From Methanobacterium sp. (GTDB lineage: Archaea; Methanobacteriota; Methanobacteria; Methanobacteriales; Methanobacteriaceae), in NCBI GenBank assembly GCA_020854975.1, contig JAHKLQ010000196.1:1-26232 (forward strand): 26,232 nucleotides of DNA, written 5' to 3'. Below the pieces are notes generated by a model. It did no database searches and had not been told where the DNA came from. It saw only the letters and a list, made by a program, of their open reading frames with translations. The translations under genes and the position numbers were made by a program. Shown here in pieces: positions 1-11,407 of the stretch. Position 1 is the stretch's first letter; the number at the start of each line of letters is the position of its first letter.

Positions 1-59
1 AGGTAATCTATTTCAATAATTTTCTCCAGGTGGCTTTCATTCATAAGTTCAATTTTCAA
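1..59 (-). CDS. N-terminus of a probable GNAT (RimI-like) N-acetyltransferase, partial
   Basis: The reading frame runs off the left edge, so only 19 codons are visible. A TTG at 57-59 is preceded by an AGGTGT ribosome binding site (complement of 65-70) with a 5-base gap, which favours TTG over the internal ATG at 42-44. The peptide LKIELMNESHLEKIIEIDY resembles the first strand and helix of GNAT acetyltransferases, where a short beta strand leads into a 'D/H-L-x-x-I-x-x-I-E' helix. It follows leuS on the same strand after about 77 bases, so the two may be co-transcribed. The family call rests on a very short peptide. That it is the start of a real gene is more secure than what the gene does. 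Confidence 0.5.
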   Translation of the reverse strand, partial: MKIELMNESHLEKIIEIDY

Positions 60-136
60 GTATAACACCTGTAAAATAAAATAAATAAGGGAGTTTTTGG
101 AGGATTATTTCCTATTAAAAAGGAATATTTCCTTAT

Positions 137-2992
<2,856 letters not shown>

Positions 2993-3031
2993 TAAATCAC
3001 CGCCATGATAAGCTTGATTCTGGTAAAATTA

Positions 3032-3041
3032 AAGTATAATT
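3032..3041 (-). promoter_or_regulatory. Probable TATA box for leuS
   Basis: On the minus strand the sequence reads ATTATACTTT, about 40 bases before the leuS GTG. That spacing would give a 5' leader of roughly 15 bases, just enough to include the GGTGAT ribosome binding site. The flanking bases are AT-rich, so other TATA placements are possible. Confidence 0.35.
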
Positions 3042-3122
3042 TGATTTAATTGCTAATTTAACTACTTTTATCTTAATTAATATCCAATCTCAATGAAATT
3101 GATTAAATTAAGTTTAGAATGA

Positions 3123-3449
3123 TTAATGTCCACTCAGTGCATCTTCCAACCATTTAAGATAATCTTCTGATCCCGTTTTGATCTGGATTTCCAGTACACA
3201 TGGTGTCTGGTAGCTGTGAATTTCTCCTACCCTATCTATAACTTTATCCACCAGATCTGAACGGGTTTTAACCAGGAGGATGGATTCAACATCTTCCTCT
3301 AAATCCCCATCCCACCAATAAATGGATTCCATTTTAGGGATTATGTTAGCACAGGCCACAATTTTTTCTTCTAACAGAGTTGTTGCTATTTTTTTGGATT
3401 CTTCAACTCCAGAAGTGGTGATATGCACCATTGAATACATTCTAAACAT
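3123..3449 (-). CDS. cutA: CutA1-family divalent cation tolerance protein
   Basis: A small cytoplasmic protein of the CutA1 family, which forms trimers with a ferredoxin-like fold. Its role is described as divalent-metal tolerance, but the molecular function is poorly defined outside bacteria. Family signatures are the N-terminal strand ending in TT, followed by 'A..LLEEKIVACANIIP' (about residues 22-38), the 'SIYWWDGDLEEDVE' segment (43-56) and 'TPCVLEI' (82-88). The length of 105-108 aa is normal. The longest start is at 3449, but GAGATG lies six bases before the ATG at 3440, so the protein may begin MYSMVHITT, three residues shorter. It lies between nadE and leuS on the same strand, about 80 bases after nadE, and could share that transcript. 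Confidence 0.9.
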   Translation of the reverse strand: MFRMYSMVHITTSGVEESKKIATTLLEEKIVACANIIPKMESIYWWDGDLEEDVESILLVKTRSDLVDKVIDRVGEIHSYQTPCVLEIQIKTGSEDYLKWLEDALSGH

Positions 3450-3531
3450 CTCATATTATTATTTTACAATTTAACAGACCAGGTTATTGATCTGCATCTG
3501 TAATCCTTAGCTCTTAAGATCATCTACCATC

Positions 3532-4341
3532 TCATCTGATTATTGGGAGTATTGGAGGCATTTTAAGTTTGTGTTCAGCTGCCATTACCATTACTTTAAC
3601 CTTTACCACTTCATCCAATATTATGTTAAGTTTTAAGGCTGTTTCTTCTTCTCCCATTCCTTTTTCAGTCATGAGGTACAGGATTTCATCTAAGAGTTCG
3701 TATTTGATTCCCAACTCCTCTTCATCTGTCTGGCCGGGCCATAATCCTGCAGTGGGATCTTTGGTTATGATGTTTTCATTGACTCCCAAATGTTTTGCTA
3801 CCCTGCGGACATCGGTTTTGTACAGTCCCCCAATAGGGAGGATGTCCACTCCACCATCACCATACTTGGTGAAATAACCTACTAAAAGTTCTGTTCGGTT
3901 TCCAGTACCAACTACCAGCCTATTCATGGCGTTAGCATGATAATAAAGAATTAACATCCTCATACGAGCTTTTAGATTGGCTTTTGCCATTTTATCGTTT
4001 TCCATATCAGGAGAACCCATACAAACTTCCTGTACTGGTTCAATGAGTGGATCTACAGGTATGATTTTGTATTTGATACCTAGTTTTTCTGCCAGGTTTA
4101 CTGCATCATCAATGTCCTCTTGACTGGTGCTCTGGCTGGGCATTATTAGTCCTAAAATTTTATCAGTGTTCACGACCTTGGTACATAGGTGAGCCGAGGT
4201 TGATGAATCTAAGCCCCCACTAAGACCTATAACCAGTCCCTGAGCATTTGATTCTATTAAAGAATTTTCAATAAAGCCAGATATATCCCTTGACACCCGA
4301 TCCACGTCTAACATTGGTAAAATTTTGTTATTCTTTCCCAT
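3532..4341 (-). CDS. nadE: NH3-dependent NAD+ synthetase
   Basis: Catalyses the last step of NAD+ biosynthesis: deamido-NAD+ is adenylated with ATP and then amidated with ammonia. The ATP-pyrophosphatase P-loop SGGLDS is at residues 41-46. Other conserved elements are GTGNRTE (145-151), FTKYGDGG (157-164) and the [16 protein letters not shown] segment (196-211), which in the family belongs to the substrate-binding loop. At 269 aa it lacks a nitrilase-type glutaminase domain, so it is the ammonia-dependent form expected in methanogens. The start ATG follows GGGTGATGGT directly, a strong archaeal ribosome binding site. The 330-base gap before the next upstream gene indicates its own promoter. 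Confidence 0.95.
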   Translation of the reverse strand: MGKNNKILPMLDVDRVSRDISGFIENSLIESNAQGLVIGLSGGLDSSTSAHLCTKVVNTDKILGLIMPSQSTSQEDIDDAVNLAEKLGIKYKIIPVDPLIEPVQEVCMGSPDMENDKMAKANLKARMRMLILYYHANAMNRLVVGTGNRTELLVGYFTKYGDGGVDILPIGGLYKTDVRRVAKHLGVNENIITKDPTAGLWPGQTDEEELGIKYELLDEILYLMTEKGMGEEETALKLNIILDEVVKVKVMVMAAEHKLKMPPILPIIR

Positions 4342-4558
4342 ACCATCACCCTATTCTATTTTAACCAGTAATATATTTAATTCCCAATAGGAACTAATTG
4401 AAATGTTATTAAGCACTTATTTCCCGTTATAAACCTTTTTTAACCATTTTTAACCCTTTAAGATCCAATTTTGCTTCTTTTTGGGAGGGTTCCTTGGGTA
4501 GAAAAATATTCGGTTAATGGTTTATTATGGGGTTTTATTTAATATGGATTTTGCACAA

Positions 4559-4570
4559 TTTTTATATGCC
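4559..4570 (+). promoter_or_regulatory. Probable TATA box for the Get3/ArsA gene
   Basis: TTTATATG (4561-4568) lies in the 333-base intergenic region between nadE (minus) and the Get3-type gene (plus). It would place transcription start near 4590, giving a leader of about 85 bases before the ATG at 4676. A leader of that length is long for an archaeon and could hold regulation, but I see no convincing structure. I recognise nothing else in 4342-4558. Confidence 0.45.
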
Positions 4571-4672
4571 CACAGAATTTAAGTAAGATAATCTTATAGA
4601 AACCATTAACTCGGAAAGATTGAGGCTTATTTTTAGGCTTATTAAATCTAGAAGAACTGATTGGAGGCATAG

Positions 4673-5656
<984 letters not shown>

Positions 5657-5695
5657 AAAAATTTTTTTATTTTTAGTATACTTTTCTATTTTTAG
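5657..5695 (+). terminator. Oligo-T transcription terminator after the Get3/ArsA gene
   Basis: Directly after the stop codon come A7T7 and further T-runs (TTTTT at about 5671, TTTTCT and TTTTT beyond). Archaeal RNA polymerase commonly terminates at such T-rich stretches without a GC hairpin. The position right behind the gene supports the call. Confidence 0.55.
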
Positions 5696-5776
5696 AATAA
5701 ATATTCATCCATCTTAAACCCTTTAATACTTATTATAATGGGTTTTAACTTAATCCCCTTACTGGGCTTTAACTTT

Positions 5777-6367
5777 TTAGGAAACTGCATTTTTCACTGC
5801 TAAATAAGAAATATCAGCGGCATTATTCAAACATTCCTGAATATATACATCATCCCCAGTTTCTATCCATTGTTCCCATGCATCTTCACTAAATTGAACA
5901 TAATTAGACTGCAAAGATTTCATATCTCCCTGTTTAACTGTGAGATGAGGTGTAAATAGCATGGCCTCTAATTCGTATTTAGTGTGTTCATAGCCAGAAT
6001 GACCACCCCCAGAGTGTGGTGGGCAAACACTATCTGAAAGGTAATGAGTTGCCACTCCAAAACAGTAACTGGCCTGGTTATACTCCCCATCCGCATAATA
6101 TTCTTTACCTTTTTCCAGCCAATAATTGGCTTTTTCTTGACTGGCAGGATAGTGATGGTACTGGAAGTCAAAAAACTTAAAATCAGGGTCATCCGCACCA
6201 TTGATCATTTCTGAGAGATTCAGATTGTCCTGTGCATCGGCAGGGAGAGAGTAGTAAACTTCCTCAGCAATAGCATAATGGTTAGGGGCTGCCCAGGCAG
6301 ACACTGGCTGAACTAATGCCAAAAAAGCAACAGCTAAAAATAATACAGATAAAAATCCTTTTTTCAT
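5777..6367 (-). CDS. Secreted zinc-dependent phospholipase C-like (S1/P1-fold) protein
   Basis: This 196-aa protein has a clear signal peptide (K2-K3, hydrophobic 4-21, cleavage after PVSA at residue 24), so the mature protein would begin with Trp25. Zinc-dependent phospholipase C enzymes use the mature N-terminal Trp as a zinc ligand. Other ligands line up: H30, D59/D60, H71 or H72, H108, D112, H118, H128 and E132. The 108/112/118 and 128/132 spacings equal the H118-D122-H128 and H142-E146 spacings I recall for the Bacillus cereus enzyme. The protein should therefore bind three zinc ions outside the membrane, with a phospholipid or other phosphodiester as substrate. It is shorter than the bacterial enzyme, and the substrate in an ether-lipid archaeon is unknown. 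The start follows GAGG. It stands alone, divergent from the membrane protein at 6682. Confidence 0.78.
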   Translation of the reverse strand: MKKGFLSVLFLAVAFLALVQPVSAWAAPNHYAIAEEVYYSLPADAQDNLNLSEMINGADDPDFKFFDFQYHHYPASQEKANYWLEKGKEYYADGEYNQASYCFGVATHYLSDSVCPPHSGGGHSGYEHTKYELEAMLFTPHLTVKQGDMKSLQSNYVQFSEDAWEQWIETGDDVYIQECLNNAADISYLAVKNAVS

Positions 6368-6483
6368 AGTTCCTCAAACATCATATGAATTCTAATTAAG
6401 TATTGGCAGGTGTACTGTTCACGATTCTTGATAAATTTAGTTTTAATAAGTTTGGTGGAAAAATATAGCTATTTTTAATAATT

Positions 6484-6508
6484 ATGAGTATGTGTACTCA
6501 GTACTCAT
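6484..6508. promoter_or_regulatory. Palindrome between two divergent genes, possible operator
   Basis: ATGAGTA (6484-6490) is mirrored by TACTCAT (6502-6508), with an additional internal GTACTC/GAGTA overlap. It is followed by two near-identical copies of CTATCCCT(AAAT). It lies in the 314-base region between the divergent secreted phospholipase-like gene and the membrane protein gene at 6682, a reasonable place for a regulator site. No binding protein is known. Confidence 0.35.
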
Positions 6509-6594
6509 ATTTAAATCTATCTATCCCTAAATCTATCCCTCCCATAATCTGAAGATAACATAATGAAAGAAAGACCCATTACTATCATTTATTA

Positions 6595-6608
6595 TTTATA
6601 TATAAACC
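6595..6608 (+). promoter_or_regulatory. Probable TATA box for the 237-aa membrane protein gene
   Basis: TTTATATATAAACC gives a strong TATA core. It lies about 80 bases before the ATG at 6682 and predicts transcription start near 6630 with a leader of about 50 bases. Confidence 0.5.
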
Positions 6609-6681
6609 AATAAAATAACTAAAGTGATCCAGGGATTCCTATTTAGATGTATAGGTTTATTCATTTCCAGATGGTGACTAA

Positions 6682-7395
6682 ATGCGTGGAAAAACATGTC
6701 CTATTGATTTAGCCAAGGTACCCCCATGGAAGAGATATTTAAGATTATTTTTAAGGATAATTATCCTGATTAACGCATTGTACCAGATAATTTTAGGAGA
6801 AATGTTTTTCGGAATTTTAGCCATTTTAGCCCTTGCAGCACTTCTCGCTCCCTGGTTTGTCACTAAAAACAGGATATGTGTCGTTCCTGTTGATATAGAG
6901 ATACTGTTTTTGATTGTGATCTTTTTTGAGCTGATTTTAGCTGATGCCTACAGTTTCTACAGTCGGGTGCCTTACTATGATAAATTTATGCACCTCCTCA
7001 TATCCTCCATTGTCGGTCTGGTAGGCATGATGATTATTTACACTTTCTATGCTCTGGGGAAGCTTCAGGCCAGTACCGGAGTTATGTTCACCCTAATCGT
7101 TCTGATAACCATGGGTATGGGAGCAGGCCTGGAAATGGCTGAATATTTCTATGATCAAATTTTATATCCGGTTATTGGATATTATTTACCCACAGGACTT
7201 ACCCAGGGATCTATGATTGCCTCACCCCTGGCCGATACCATGGAAGACTTGTTCATTGATACTCTGGGAGGAATATTGGGTGCTGCCATAGGAATCATCC
7301 TTATTAAAAGAGAAGAAAGCAGAGGAACTGAACCAGAAATGCTGGATGAACTGGAAGCCCTGGCTTCAGGAAATGACGAAAATAAAGACGAATAA
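6682..7395 (+). CDS. Polytopic membrane protein resembling the YjdF/DUF2238 family
   Basis: A 237-aa protein with about six hydrophobic segments (roughly 18-38, 40-60, 72-90, 103-123, 133-150 and 192-209) and an acidic C-terminal tail. It carries YDKFMH (99-104), GLEMAE (149-154) and D185 to DTLGG (193-197). These resemble the Asp/His and Glu clusters of the DUF2238 (YjdF) family, whose function is not established. The start ATG follows GGTGACTAA, a good ribosome binding site, and a strong TATA box is present upstream. The small membrane ORF at 7435 begins about 40 bases downstream and may be co-transcribed. I see the membrane topology and motifs directly; the family link is by resemblance. 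Confidence 0.7.
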   Translation: MRGKTCPIDLAKVPPWKRYLRLFLRIIILINALYQIILGEMFFGILAILALAALLAPWFVTKNRICVVPVDIEILFLIVIFFELILADAYSFYSRVPYYDKFMHLLISSIVGLVGMMIIYTFYALGKLQASTGVMFTLIVLITMGMGAGLEMAEYFYDQILYPVIGYYLPTGLTQGSMIASPLADTMEDLFIDTLGGILGAAIGIILIKREESRGTEPEMLDELEALASGNDENKDE

Positions 7396-7434
7396 ATTCG
7401 TGTTGATTTGTAAGGGTGTGATTGGGGTGATAAA

Positions 7435-7638
7435 ATAAATTATAAAAGAATTCAAGGCATTATTATTGCTTTTTTAGTGTTTTTAGTTATTGTGTTTGTA
7501 TTCAGCATCCTGGCTGATTTTGCAGGTGAAAAATCACCTACAGGGCCTGTTAAAATTATCTCCTGGCTTTGTGGTTCTATTATTGCCTTTAAAATTTTTG
7601 AAAAACTAACAGAAACTCGTGAGGAAGATCAGATCTGA
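7435..7638 (+). CDS. Small membrane protein, possibly with a non-standard ATA start
   Basis: An open frame of 67 codons lies 39 bases behind the 237-aa membrane protein gene. It encodes one strongly hydrophobic segment (IIIAFLVFLVIVFVFSILA), a short polar loop, a second segment (IISWLCGSIIAF) and a charged tail ending TREEDQI. A GGGGTGAT ribosome binding site (7424-7431) sits just ahead of ATA (7435), so translation would start at ATA unless it begins at the internal GTG (7477). There is no in-frame ATG or TTG. Either this is a real non-canonical start, or the start codon has been lost by mutation. The two-helix hairpin layout supports real coding sequence. Function unknown. Confidence 0.5.
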   Translation: MNYKRIQGIIIAFLVFLVIVFVFSILADFAGEKSPTGPVKIISWLCGSIIAFKIFEKLTETREEDQI

Positions 7639-7714
7639 TCTTCATAGTAAAATCCATATTTCATCTTTACTCATATACGTGCTAATTATCACAATAAATC
7701 CTGGTAAATTATAT

Positions 7715-7791
7715 ACAGGTGTGATAAAATAGTGGAACCTGTCTTGTGACACCTACAATGGGGCTTGTTCCTCTTATTGCTTAACAAGCCC
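7715..7791 (+). ncRNA. Structured intergenic region before the cupin gene
   Basis: In the 290-base gap before the cupin gene, ACAGGT (7715-7720) can pair with ACCTGT (7737-7742), and the overlapping AGGTGT (7717-7722) can pair instead with ACACCT (7749-7754). A separate stem, GGGCTTGTT (7761-7769) with AACAAGCCC (7783-7791), is perfect over nine base pairs and is followed by an A/T-rich stretch. The strong stem could end transcription from the upstream membrane genes or be part of a leader or small RNA. I recognise no riboswitch class. A TATA-like AAATTATATA lies at 7706-7714. Confidence 0.35.
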
Positions 7792-7929
7792 TTGAAAATT
7801 TTATATTACTAATTGAAATGGAATTTTCTTATATTCGATAGGATATGAAATGAAACTGTAGGTCATGATGATAGAATAAGCTTTTAAATAACATTTTATG
7901 GTAACATGTACTAATTTTCTATTGATAAA

Positions 7930-8298
7930 ATGTTGATTAAATCTCTAAAAAACTGTGAATATTTCCAGGTCCAGGATAAGACTGTTCTCTGTGAGCTTCT
8001 ACACCCTAAGAATGAAGACATAGATATGGGCTGCAGCATCGCCCACGCCATTATAGAAGAGGGTAAGGCATCTTTACCACATAAATTGAAGACTGGTGTG
8101 GAGATCTACTATATTCTGGAAGGCAGTGGTAGAATGCATATTAACCAGGAAATTTCCGAGGTAGAAGCTGGTGAAGCCATTTACATCCCCCCAGAACATG
8201 TGCAATGGATAGAAAATGTTGGGAATGACAAATTAAAGTTTTTATGTGTGGTTACACCACCCTGGCAAGAAGAAGATGAAGAATTATGCGAAAACTAA
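7930..8298 (+). CDS. Single-domain cupin protein
   Basis: A 122-aa cytoplasmic cupin_2 protein. Cupin motif 1 covers about residues 50-65 (H51, E58, G65 in 'PHKLKTGVEIYYILEG') and motif 2 about 81-98 (G81, P87, H90, N96). The usual second His of motif 1 is replaced, so metal binding, if any, would use fewer or different ligands. Small cupins of this type act as isomerases, epimerases, dioxygenases or sugar/metabolite binders; the sequence does not choose among these. Two cysteines flank the fold (C9, C21) and one is near the C-terminus (C120). The ribosome binding site is weak (TTGATAAA before ATG). It converges with cbiE, leaving only 10 bases between the stop codons. Confidence 0.8.
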   Translation: MLIKSLKNCEYFQVQDKTVLCELLHPKNEDIDMGCSIAHAIIEEGKASLPHKLKTGVEIYYILEGSGRMHINQEISEVEAGEAIYIPPEHVQWIENVGNDKLKFLCVVTPPWQEEDEELCEN

Positions 8299-8308
8299 TA
8301 ATCATGGG

Positions 8309-8938
8309 TTATTTTGAGTAAATTACCATAACACACAGGTAACTGAACTCCATATCTGCCACTTCTTCTAAACTTCCCTTAAAAACTCTTTCATCAGGGT
8401 AACTGAGCTTTTCACACACTGCAACTCTTCTTTCAGGATTAACTCCATTTTCCAGTAGGAATTGGGCTAATTGTTCCACCCGGAAGTCAGGTAACACCAT
8501 AGTTGGTTTTTCATTATCTAAAAAACCAAGTATAACTTCTGAATTCCCTTTCCCATGCAATGTGAGGAGGTTTACTTCATCCCAGGGGATTTGAAGTCTG
8601 GCAGCAGCGAGTTGCAGGGAACTGATACCTGGAACCACTTCCAAGTCCAGGTCATCCCTTAATCTGAGGATGGGTTTCAGAACACCAGAAAATCCTGGGT
8701 CTCCTGTGGATAGAATAGCCACATCCTTACCTTCATCTACTAATGAAATTGATTTTTTCATCATTTCATCCATGTTCCGTGCCCGGAGCACCAGAGTTTC
8801 CCCAGAAAACCCTGGGAATAAATCTAGAGCGCGTTGACTTCCCACCAGAACATCAATAGACTCAGCAACCTTAATGGCTGCTTTAGTTAGGTAATCACTG
8901 GATCCTGGGCCGGTTCCCACTAGGTAAAGTTTTGCCAT
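8309..8938 (-). CDS. cbiE: Cobalt-precorrin-7 (C5)-methyltransferase
   Basis: An SAM-dependent tetrapyrrole methyltransferase of the anaerobic cobalamin pathway, which methylates C5 of cobalt-precorrin-7. Corrinoid is essential in methanogens, for example in the Mtr complex. The N-terminal GTGPG loop is at residues 8-12, STGDPGFSG at 77-85, and [15 protein letters not shown] at 101-115. The single-domain length of 209 aa matches stand-alone CbiE rather than the CbiE-CbiT/CobL fusion. The start follows AGGAGAG. No other cobalamin gene lies in the window. It is the last clearly core gene before the AT-rich island begins. Confidence 0.88.
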   Translation of the reverse strand: MAKLYLVGTGPGSSDYLTKAAIKVAESIDVLVGSQRALDLFPGFSGETLVLRARNMDEMMKKSISLVDEGKDVAILSTGDPGFSGVLKPILRLRDDLDLEVVPGISSLQLAAARLQIPWDEVNLLTLHGKGNSEVILGFLDNEKPTMVLPDFRVEQLAQFLLENGVNPERRVAVCEKLSYPDERVFKGSLEEVADMEFSYLCVMVIYSK

Positions 8939-10039
8939 GTTATATTTCTCTCCTGGAATTTCAGATAATAATGAATAGTTAATTAATGTTTGATTATCTA
9001 ATATAATGCTCTTTAAAACTTAATTTTAAATGGAGATTCACCAATCAAGAAAAATCACAATCACAAGATATTATGATTATAAATTATCTTGCAAAGCCCA
9101 ATTATGTTACATTAACTAATTTTAGTAAATATAATATATTATATTCACTATAAAAAATTTTTCATGGATAAAATATGATTAAATTTTGTAGTAAATTTTA
9201 TAAGTAAACTTATTGTTAATTAAAATCCTTCTTAATAATTAGAGTTAGCTATGATTAAAATAATAGTTAAGATGATATTTATGATAAATTTAATAGCTTA
9301 CTATAAGTAAACAGAAGGCCATGAAATAAATAATCGATTTAATTCGTTATGAGCAATAGGTTCTTAATAATAAATACTAAAAATCAAATTTTTTTCCTAA
9401 AAATAGCTAAATTTGTATATCAAACAATGTATATTCAAAGAAACAAAAATTAACATAGTCAATGAAGTGGTTTTTAGTAAGAAATCATGTTCAAATAGCG
9501 TTATGGGAACAAAACATAAAGAAAGTAACATTATACGAGTTTATATAATTAAATCTTAGCTTATGTATAATGAATAGGAACAAAAATAAAATTTAAAATT
9601 TTCCTGACATTTAACTAAAAGTTACACTATAATTAACAAGAACCGAATGAACCTAGAATAATAGTTGGATTACTAAGATTTATTTTCCAAATATCAGATA
9701 GTGCTTGAAGAACGTACCAACTCATAGGATTAGTAATATTAATATAAATACTTAACCCCCTATTACCACCTTAAAAATCCCAAGAGGGAATGTATCAAAA
9801 GATTACTAAACTAAGCAAATCCATATTATAGCGTAATTTATATGTCAATGCCAATATTCTCTAATTTTCCATCCCATTACATCTTAAATCTAATTTTAAA
9901 ACCTATAAAATTGTTTTCAGAACATATAATGCCTTTTTTTAAAACCGTTACAACATTTTGATCCTAACGTAATAGTGAGGCTAACCTTATCGGTTCTTTA
10001 TTGATATTGTAAAGTCTGGATAATTATTGGAGAAGTAAT
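8939..10039. other. 1.1-kb AT-rich stretch without recognisable genes (left edge of the island)
   Basis: All six frames are broken by frequent stops. The few short frames, such as that from the ATG near 9513, have no ribosome binding site. No tRNA-like fold, CRISPR repeat or insertion-sequence end was seen. Base composition is much richer in A/T than the genes to the left. It contains one copy of the ~50-bp intergenic repeat (9765-9816) and presumably the promoter of the gene at 10040. It most likely contains the left junction of the island, but I could not find a matching direct repeat on the right. Confidence 0.5.
9765..9816 (+). repeat. Copy A of a ~50-bp intergenic repeat
   Basis: It runs from ACCACC to ACTAAGC. 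Compared by eye with 15472-15524 it shares about 37 of 46 positions after the ACCACC, including TC.CAA..GGG.ATGTAT and the terminal ACTAAGC. It lies about 220 bases before the 311-aa gene. Both copies are on the same strand and outside genes. Confidence 0.5.
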
Positions 10040-10975
10040 ATGATTTCAAAAGAAGTTGAAAAAGAAATTTGTAACATTGTTGATGAGCTAATTAAAGAAA
10101 TGCTAACTCGTTGCATATTGAAAATAGAATATTCCTTAGTAGATGACATTAAACATCTGGAAATAACAGTAGAAGAACAAAATGAAATTATAAATATTAT
10201 TAAAAATCACTTTCATGATAAATATAATGATTATAAATTTGAGGGATGGGAAATAACAATAGATGAAGACATGTGTTTAAATTTCATAGATGTACCTCTT
10301 AATAATGCAGAACATAATGGGCACTATGGAAGAAATGTTAGGATTATTGATCTAATTTTTGATGATTATAAAGAAAAAAAATATGCTGGAATAATTAATT
10401 ACCACCAAGGATATACTGAATGGGCTTATGAATATGCAACTAATAGAAGAAATGATGTAATAAAAGTGAATCAAGGCCAATATCGACTCATTTTTGAGGA
10501 CAATGTTGTGAATGATAAAGTAAATGAAATAAATGAAACACATAAGTTATACGAATATCCCCTTAAATTTGATGATCCCTTCTTTAAGAATGGTGAATTC
10601 TTCAGTAAACAAGATAAATTAATCAAAGCTTTTTTAACAGGAAGTGAAAAAGTAGCTATATCCTCAACTATGATATTGATACCATTTTTTTGTAAAGGAA
10701 TATATTATTACCTTACTATTGATAATTTAACAGAACAAATAAGCATAGATTCTGTTAATACAGCATTCAAACACATTAATAAACAAAGTAACTTGTATTA
10801 TCAAATAATTACTGCCATTCCAAAAGAATTAAGAGATGAATATGCTGAATTTGAGCATAATCTATTGAAAGATATCAGAAAAGCTACTGGAAAAAATAAT
10901 AAATTATTAAAGCAGTTTTATAAAGACAAACCTAAGAGATTAGTGGAAAGCAAATATATTTACAAAGTAGAATGA
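10040..10975 (+). CDS. Hypothetical soluble protein, 311 aa
   Basis: I do not recognise this protein. It has no signal peptide or membrane segment and is rich in Lys, Asn, Ile and Glu, as expected for an AT-rich island gene. The N-terminus (1-65) is predicted helical and charged. A middle part (about 80-180) includes 'DEDMCLNFIDVPLNN' and 'NGHYGRNVRIIDLIFDDY'. The C-terminal third (about 230-311) looks helical and ends in a strongly basic tail (KATGKNNKLLKQFYKDKPKRL), which could bind nucleic acid. GGAGAAG lies 5 bases before the ATG and supports the start. It stands alone: 1.1 kb of empty sequence precedes it and a decayed regulator gene follows. A defence or element-related role is possible from context only. 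Confidence 0.7.
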   Translation: MISKEVEKEICNIVDELIKEMLTRCILKIEYSLVDDIKHLEITVEEQNEIINIIKNHFHDKYNDYKFEGWEITIDEDMCLNFIDVPLNNAEHNGHYGRNVRIIDLIFDDYKEKKYAGIINYHQGYTEWAYEYATNRRNDVIKVNQGQYRLIFEDNVVNDKVNEINETHKLYEYPLKFDDPFFKNGEFFSKQDKLIKAFLTGSEKVAISSTMILIPFFCKGIYYYLTIDNLTEQISIDSVNTAFKHINKQSNLYYQIITAIPKELRDEYAEFEHNLLKDIRKATGKNNKLLKQFYKDKPKRLVESKYIYKVE

Positions 10976-11280
10976 CATGTTTTTGAATAGTTCATTCCTT
11001 ATTTTCACAATTTTTCAAAGGATATTAAATCACTTAAAATTCATAAATTAGTTATAAAAAAGTTAATAATTAATATTAACAAACAAATTGAAGCTGAAAT
11101 ACTTATTAATTCTTATCCACTAAATTATAGCATGAAAAAAGACGAATTAAAGACATATATAATCTCTTTTCCCTTTTCTTTTTCTACTCTCCCTTTTAGG
11201 GAGGGTGGGTATACTTTATTTTAGCATATAATGGAGCAATTAGTATATGTAAAATAATTATTACAAAAGGAGGTTACTAC
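10976..11280. other. Intergenic region with a pyrimidine tract and small hairpin
   Basis: No supported gene. A long C/T tract at about 11162-11197 may terminate transcription from the 311-aa gene. It runs into a perfect six-base-pair hairpin, CTCCCT (11189-11194) with AGGGAG (11198-11203). AAAGGAGG at 11265-11273 is the intact ribosome binding site of the decayed gene that follows, and TATA-like sequences at about 11209-11230 could be its promoter. Confidence 0.4.
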
Positions 11281-11399
11281 ATGACAAGACTAAGCATGAC
11301 ATTACCAAAAGGACTTCAAGATGCTATAAAGAATACATAAATAAACACGGTAATCAGCTATCTTGAACTGCTTAAAGAGCTCTTCTCATATAAGTACAA
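11281..11399 (+). pseudogene. Decayed ribbon-helix-helix regulator gene
   Basis: A very good ribosome binding site (AGGAGGT) precedes an ATG. The product starts MTRLSMTLPKGLQDAIKNT, the usual N-terminal strand and first helix of a CopG-type ribbon-helix-helix DNA-binding protein, and stops after 19 codons. Shifting frame by one base gives KEYINKHGNQLS and then, through TGA, TAA and TAA codons, TA-RALLI-VQY. This is a plausible rest of the same fold ('EYI.KHG..LS..A.RALL'). One frameshift and at least three stops therefore separate it from a working gene. The intact promoter and ribosome binding site suggest recent decay. An intact RHH gene of a different subtype lies at 15093-15269. Confidence 0.6.
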
Positions 11400-11407
11400 T
11401 ATTAAAA

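Noticed and set aside
9513..9560. Short frame MGTKHKES... in the left gene-poor region
   Set aside because: No ribosome binding site, very short, and surrounded by stops in all frames.
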